Assembly (NCBI GenBank): GCA_936941515.1
Contig: CAKZJI010000388.1
Location: 1-6,904 of the forward strand
Source of the DNA: an uncultured Propionibacteriaceae bacterium
GTDB lineage: Bacteria > Actinomycetota > Actinomycetes > Propionibacteriales > Propionibacteriaceae
Direction: 5' to 3'
DNA: 6,904 nucleotides
Shown here: positions 5,028 through 6,904 of the stretch, piece by piece
Numbering within the stretch: position 1 is the stretch's first letter
Layout: the number at the start of each line of letters is the position of its first letter
The notes under the pieces: generated by a model
Told to the model about the DNA's origin: nothing
Seen by the model: the letters and a program-made list of their open reading frames with translations, nothing else
The model's database searches: none
Made by a program: the position numbers and the translations under genes

Positions 5028-5800
5028 GAGGGGCGCTGCGTGCCGAGGCGCTGAAGCTGTGCACGCTCCCCGGAAGCTGGCTCGCCGTGCTCCTCGCACT
5101 GGTGCTCCCCGCGCTCCTGACACTGCTGGATGCCTCCCAGGTTCGTCATGCCGTGGAGACCGGTGACCTCGGACCACTGATCGACACCTCCACCACCGAC
5201 TCCGGTTTCACATCGCTCATCCTGGCCCAGATCGGTTTCGTGGTGCTCGGGGTGCTCGCCACCTCCAGCGAATACGTCCGCAATGCCCAGGCTGTCGGGA
5301 GGGGCAGGCAGCTCACCACCAGCATGACCGCCGTGCCTCAGGGAGCGATGCGGATGATCGCGAAACTTGTGGTGCTTCTGCTGTCCGCCACCGTTCTCGC
5401 CATCGCCACCACAGCCTCGACGCTGGCGATCTCACGCTGGGCACTGGGAGAGCTGGCTACCGATCTAGGTGGGGCCCTGTGGTCCCGGTGCACGGGAGCG
5501 GTGATGCTCCTCGTGGTGATGACCATGGTGGCGGCCGCCCTGGCGGAGCTCCTGCGTGGCGGTGCGCTGGCGCTGACCCTGCTGATTGTCAATGCCTCGG
5601 CGGTCTCGTTCACGTTCCTGCTGTCCAGGATCACGCCGCTGGCCCGCTACGCACCGGATCTCGCGTTGACGTCGTCCTTCGTGACCGACACGGACATTCC
5701 GGACCCCCTCGAACCCGCCACGGGGATGCTGGTGGGGGCCGTCTGGGCGGTCAGTGCCGTCGTCTTGACGGTGCTGGTGCATGCCCGGAGACAGGCCTGA
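5024..5800 (+). CDS. ABC-2 type permease, cassette 2, first subunit
   Basis: This 258-residue membrane protein has about six hydrophobic segments, near residues 15-36, 63-82, 107-136, 152-178, 180-202 and 232-254. After the second comes TSSEYVRNAQAVGRGRQLTTSMTAVPQ and then MIAKL. This is the common ABC-2 arrangement of an acidic-aromatic pair, a short amphipathic stretch, a proline and a lysine before the next helix. The start overlaps the ATPase stop (ATGA) and has GGAGGG six bases upstream, the same junction design as cassette 1. With the next gene it probably forms a heterodimeric channel, as in LanFEG-type immunity exporters. Substrate unknown. Confidence 0.85.
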   Translation: MRGALRAEALKLCTLPGSWLAVLLALVLPALLTLLDASQVRHAVETGDLGPLIDTSTTDSGFTSLILAQIGFVVLGVLATSSEYVRNAQAVGRGRQLTTSMTAVPQGAMRMIAKLVVLLLSATVLAIATTASTLAISRWALGELATDLGGALWSRCTGAVMLLVVMTMVAAALAELLRGGALALTLLIVNASAVSFTFLLSRITPLARYAPDLALTSSFVTDTDIPDPLEPATGMLVGAVWAVSAVVLTVLVHARRQA

Positions 5801-5801
5801 G

Positions 5802-6449
5802 ATGGGGGTGATCGCAGCGGAGTGGCGGAAGCTCGGGCTTCCCGGTTTCTGGGTGGCGGCAGCGGTTGCCACCGGTTGCTCCTGGCTGCTGGCAGCGGTG
5901 ATGTCAGGGTCTCGGGGAGCTGCGCAGACACTGCAGCTGGTGCCGAGGTGCGCGGTATTGGGCTTCATTCTGTTGGGTGTGCTGGCCGCCACAGGGGAGT
6001 ATGCGGGACGCCAGGTGGTCACCACCTGTGTCGCGATGCCCCGTCGCGCCCAGGTGGTGGTGGCCAAGCTGATGACAGTCACAGCTGCTCTCCTGGGGGC
6101 CGCGCTGGTGACCGTGCTGGGACTGCGGCTGCTGGCCGGTGTGGGGGAGTGGGGCCTTCCCGGAGTGACGGCGTACCTGGTGGCGATGGGGCTGCTCGGC
6201 CACGCCATCGGGCTGGTGCTGCGTCACCTGGTGCCGGCCCTCACCACAGCGCTGGTCTTCCTCGTGGTCCTGCCGCCCGCGCTGCTGCCTTACACTCGGC
6301 TGGCCAGCTGGCTTCCGGGAGCCGTCGGCGTCGACCTGTTCGCGGCCAGCCCAGAGCATTCCGTCATGCAGTCCGCCGCCGCCCTGTCCGGGTGGGTGAC
6401 GCTGCTGTGGGGCATCGCCATGATCACCTGGATGCGACGCGATATCTGA
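5802..6449 (+). CDS. ABC-2 type permease, cassette 2, second subunit
   Basis: This 215-residue membrane protein begins MGVIAAEWRKLGLPGFWV one base after the stop of the previous permease. An in-frame ATG at 5781 would add seven residues and overlap that gene; 5802 is preferred because EWRKL near the N-terminus is typical. Hydrophobic segments lie near residues 14-34, 48-66, 86-112, 120-142, 145-165 and 195-211. The motif ATGEYAGRQVVTTCVAMPRR followed by VVVAKL parallels the one in the preceding permease. It is shorter because its first extracellular loop is reduced. GGAG lies 11 bases upstream of the start, so translation may rely on coupling. It is the last gene of the operon. Confidence 0.85.
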   Translation: MGVIAAEWRKLGLPGFWVAAAVATGCSWLLAAVMSGSRGAAQTLQLVPRCAVLGFILLGVLAATGEYAGRQVVTTCVAMPRRAQVVVAKLMTVTAALLGAALVTVLGLRLLAGVGEWGLPGVTAYLVAMGLLGHAIGLVLRHLVPALTTALVFLVVLPPALLPYTRLASWLPGAVGVDLFAASPEHSVMQSAAALSGWVTLLWGIAMITWMRRDI

Positions 6450-6507
6450 TCCTCTCGCTAATGGGATGGGCAGGTGCTCAGTGCTCCCAGAGGTCTGAGA
6501 CCGGAAT

Positions 6508-6524
6508 GCCCCAGAAACCGGGGC
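6508..6524 (+). terminator. Weak hairpin after ABC cassette 2
   Basis: GCCCC (6508-6512) and GGGGC (6520-6524) enclose a seven-base loop, 59 bases after the permease stop. The stem is only five bp and no T-run follows, so this is at best a weak or factor-assisted terminator. A compact dyad GGTCT-G-AGACC lies just before it (6492-6502). Confidence 0.2.
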
Positions 6525-6571
6525 CCTGTTCACAGCCGCGGACGATCTGACCCCGACAAGGAGGCTTATTC

Positions 6572-6748
6572 ATGGGGGTGTCAGAAACAGTGGAATCTCT
6601 TGTCGGTGTCCGGTTTCTGGCAGTTGTGGATAAGTCTCATGGATGTCTCTTAAGTATGTGCGTAGAGACGTGCACTTGGGGTTTTGAGGTGACGGTGAGG
6701 CCCCATGCCGGGGCTCGGGGGTGTTCGGGTCAGGAAGCTGTGTCGTGA
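6572..6748 (+). CDS. 58-residue ORF with a near-ideal ribosome binding site, function unknown
   Basis: AAGGAGG at 6558-6564 followed by seven bases and the ATG at 6572 is the best translation start in the window. The product begins MGVSETVESLVGVRFLAVVD, continues through SHGCLLSMCVETCTWGF and ends at TGA at 6746-6748. It has four cysteines and no signal peptide or membrane span. The first 32 residues vaguely recall the start of ISL3-family transposases (a LLGV-type start followed by a V-V-ET strand), so it may be a decayed transposase start; this is a weak impression. Codon use is less G/C-biased than in the transporter genes. It could also be an unknown small protein. Confidence 0.35.
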   Translation: MGVSETVESLVGVRFLAVVDKSHGCLLSMCVETCTWGFEVTVRPHAGARGCSGQEAVS

Positions 6749-6778
6749 ATCGCCGTCTGCGGTGTTGGGAACGCGCTA

Positions 6779-6792
6779 CGGTGACGTCACCG
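6779..6792. promoter_or_regulatory. 14-bp perfect palindrome CGGTGACGTCACCG
   Basis: The sequence equals its own reverse complement over 14 bases, with core TGACGTCA. It lies 40 bases before the ATG at 6832 and 76 before the ATG at 6868, outside any convincing gene, so it may be an operator for the gene that starts at the right edge. A perfect 14-mer palindrome could still occur by chance in a window this size. Confidence 0.35.
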
Positions 6793-6867
6793 AGACGCAG
6801 TGCGGCGTTTCGTGCACAGGGTAGGCGTGAGATGAAGCAGGTCGTGCGGCCCGCCCAGAGAGGGGCC

Positions 6868-6904
6868 ATGAGACCCGTCGAGACATGGACCATGGCACTC
6901 GTCG
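6868..6904 (+). CDS. Possible start of a gene running off the right edge
   Basis: An open frame from the ATG at 6868 (MRPVETWTMALV) continues past the end of the window. GAGAGGGG lies just upstream, a plausible ribosome binding site. In-frame alternatives are the ATG at 6832 (MKQVVRPAQRGA before it) and the ATG at 6892 (MALV). Too little is present to assign a family, and it may be spurious. Confidence 0.2.
   Translation, partial: MRPVETWTMALV

Noticed and set aside
6575..6612. A Tn3-like terminal repeat starting GGGGTGTCAG with CAGTGGAA inside.
   Set aside because: The similarity is limited to a few bases, the 38-bp end does not finish in TAAG, and no transposase or resolvase is seen.
6625..6633. 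A perfect DnaA-box match (TTATCCACA on the minus strand) in the right-hand non-coding region.
   Set aside because: Only one box is present, with no cluster, AT-rich unwinding region or replication gene, and a single match is not rare enough in a window of this size.
6572..6660. The stretch SHGCLLSMCVETCTWGF as a possible mersacidin/michiganin-type lantibiotic core peptide near the exporters.
   Set aside because: It lacks the CTxTxEC lipid II-binding pattern and a double-glycine leader, the cysteines are not at the C-terminus, and no modification enzyme is nearby.
6570..6893. A 107-codon minus-strand open frame across the right end.
   Set aside because: Low-complexity, proline- and arginine-rich product without recognisable domain; it is likely an antisense by-product of high GC content.

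Overview
The window is GC-rich with a strong G/C preference at third codon positions. It has LuxR-family/HisKA_3 signalling genes and ATPase-permease gene pairs of a kind common in Actinobacteria. I infer a high-GC actinobacterium, perhaps Propionibacteriaceae or Actinomycetaceae; no marker gene here fixes the genus.

Layout. Positions 1-56 look like the outer end of something inserted into a secreted alpha/beta-hydrolase gene (minus strand, 57-359); only the signal peptide and first mature residues of that gene remain. A possible 43-residue membrane peptide lies on the minus strand at 534-665. A structured repeat follows (686-773). Then comes ABC cassette 1 on the plus strand, with an ATPase (832-1809) and a permease (1806-2597). 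A second, longer copy of the same repeat (2602-2709) fills the gap to a convergent two-component operon on the minus strand: histidine kinase (4195-3371) and NarL-type response regulator (3378-2710). A 130-bp divergent control region rich in dyad symmetries separates the kinase from ABC cassette 2 on the plus strand, with an ATPase (4326-5027) and two permeases (5024-5800 and 5802-6449). The last 455 bases hold no clear conserved gene. They contain a 58-codon ORF with a very good ribosome binding site, a 14-bp palindrome, and the possible start of a gene that runs off the right edge.

How it may work. One short, intramembrane-sensing type kinase and its regulator sit between two related ABC-2 exporters. 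This arrangement is typical of systems that sense cell-envelope or peptide-antibiotic stress and switch on efflux or immunity pumps. The two ATPases share motifs, and both ATPase-permease junctions have the same design (GGAGGG, six bases, ATGA overlap), so the cassettes are probably old paralogues. All three transcription units show the same -10-like hexamer ([T/C]AGC[A/C]T) exactly six bases before the ATG and no Shine-Dalgarno sequence, suggesting leaderless transcripts from one promoter class. No bacteriocin precursor or modification enzyme is visible, so this looks more like a stand-alone resistance module than a biosynthetic cluster.

The most unusual feature is the 88/108-bp hairpin-forming repeat that brackets cassette 1 in direct orientation.
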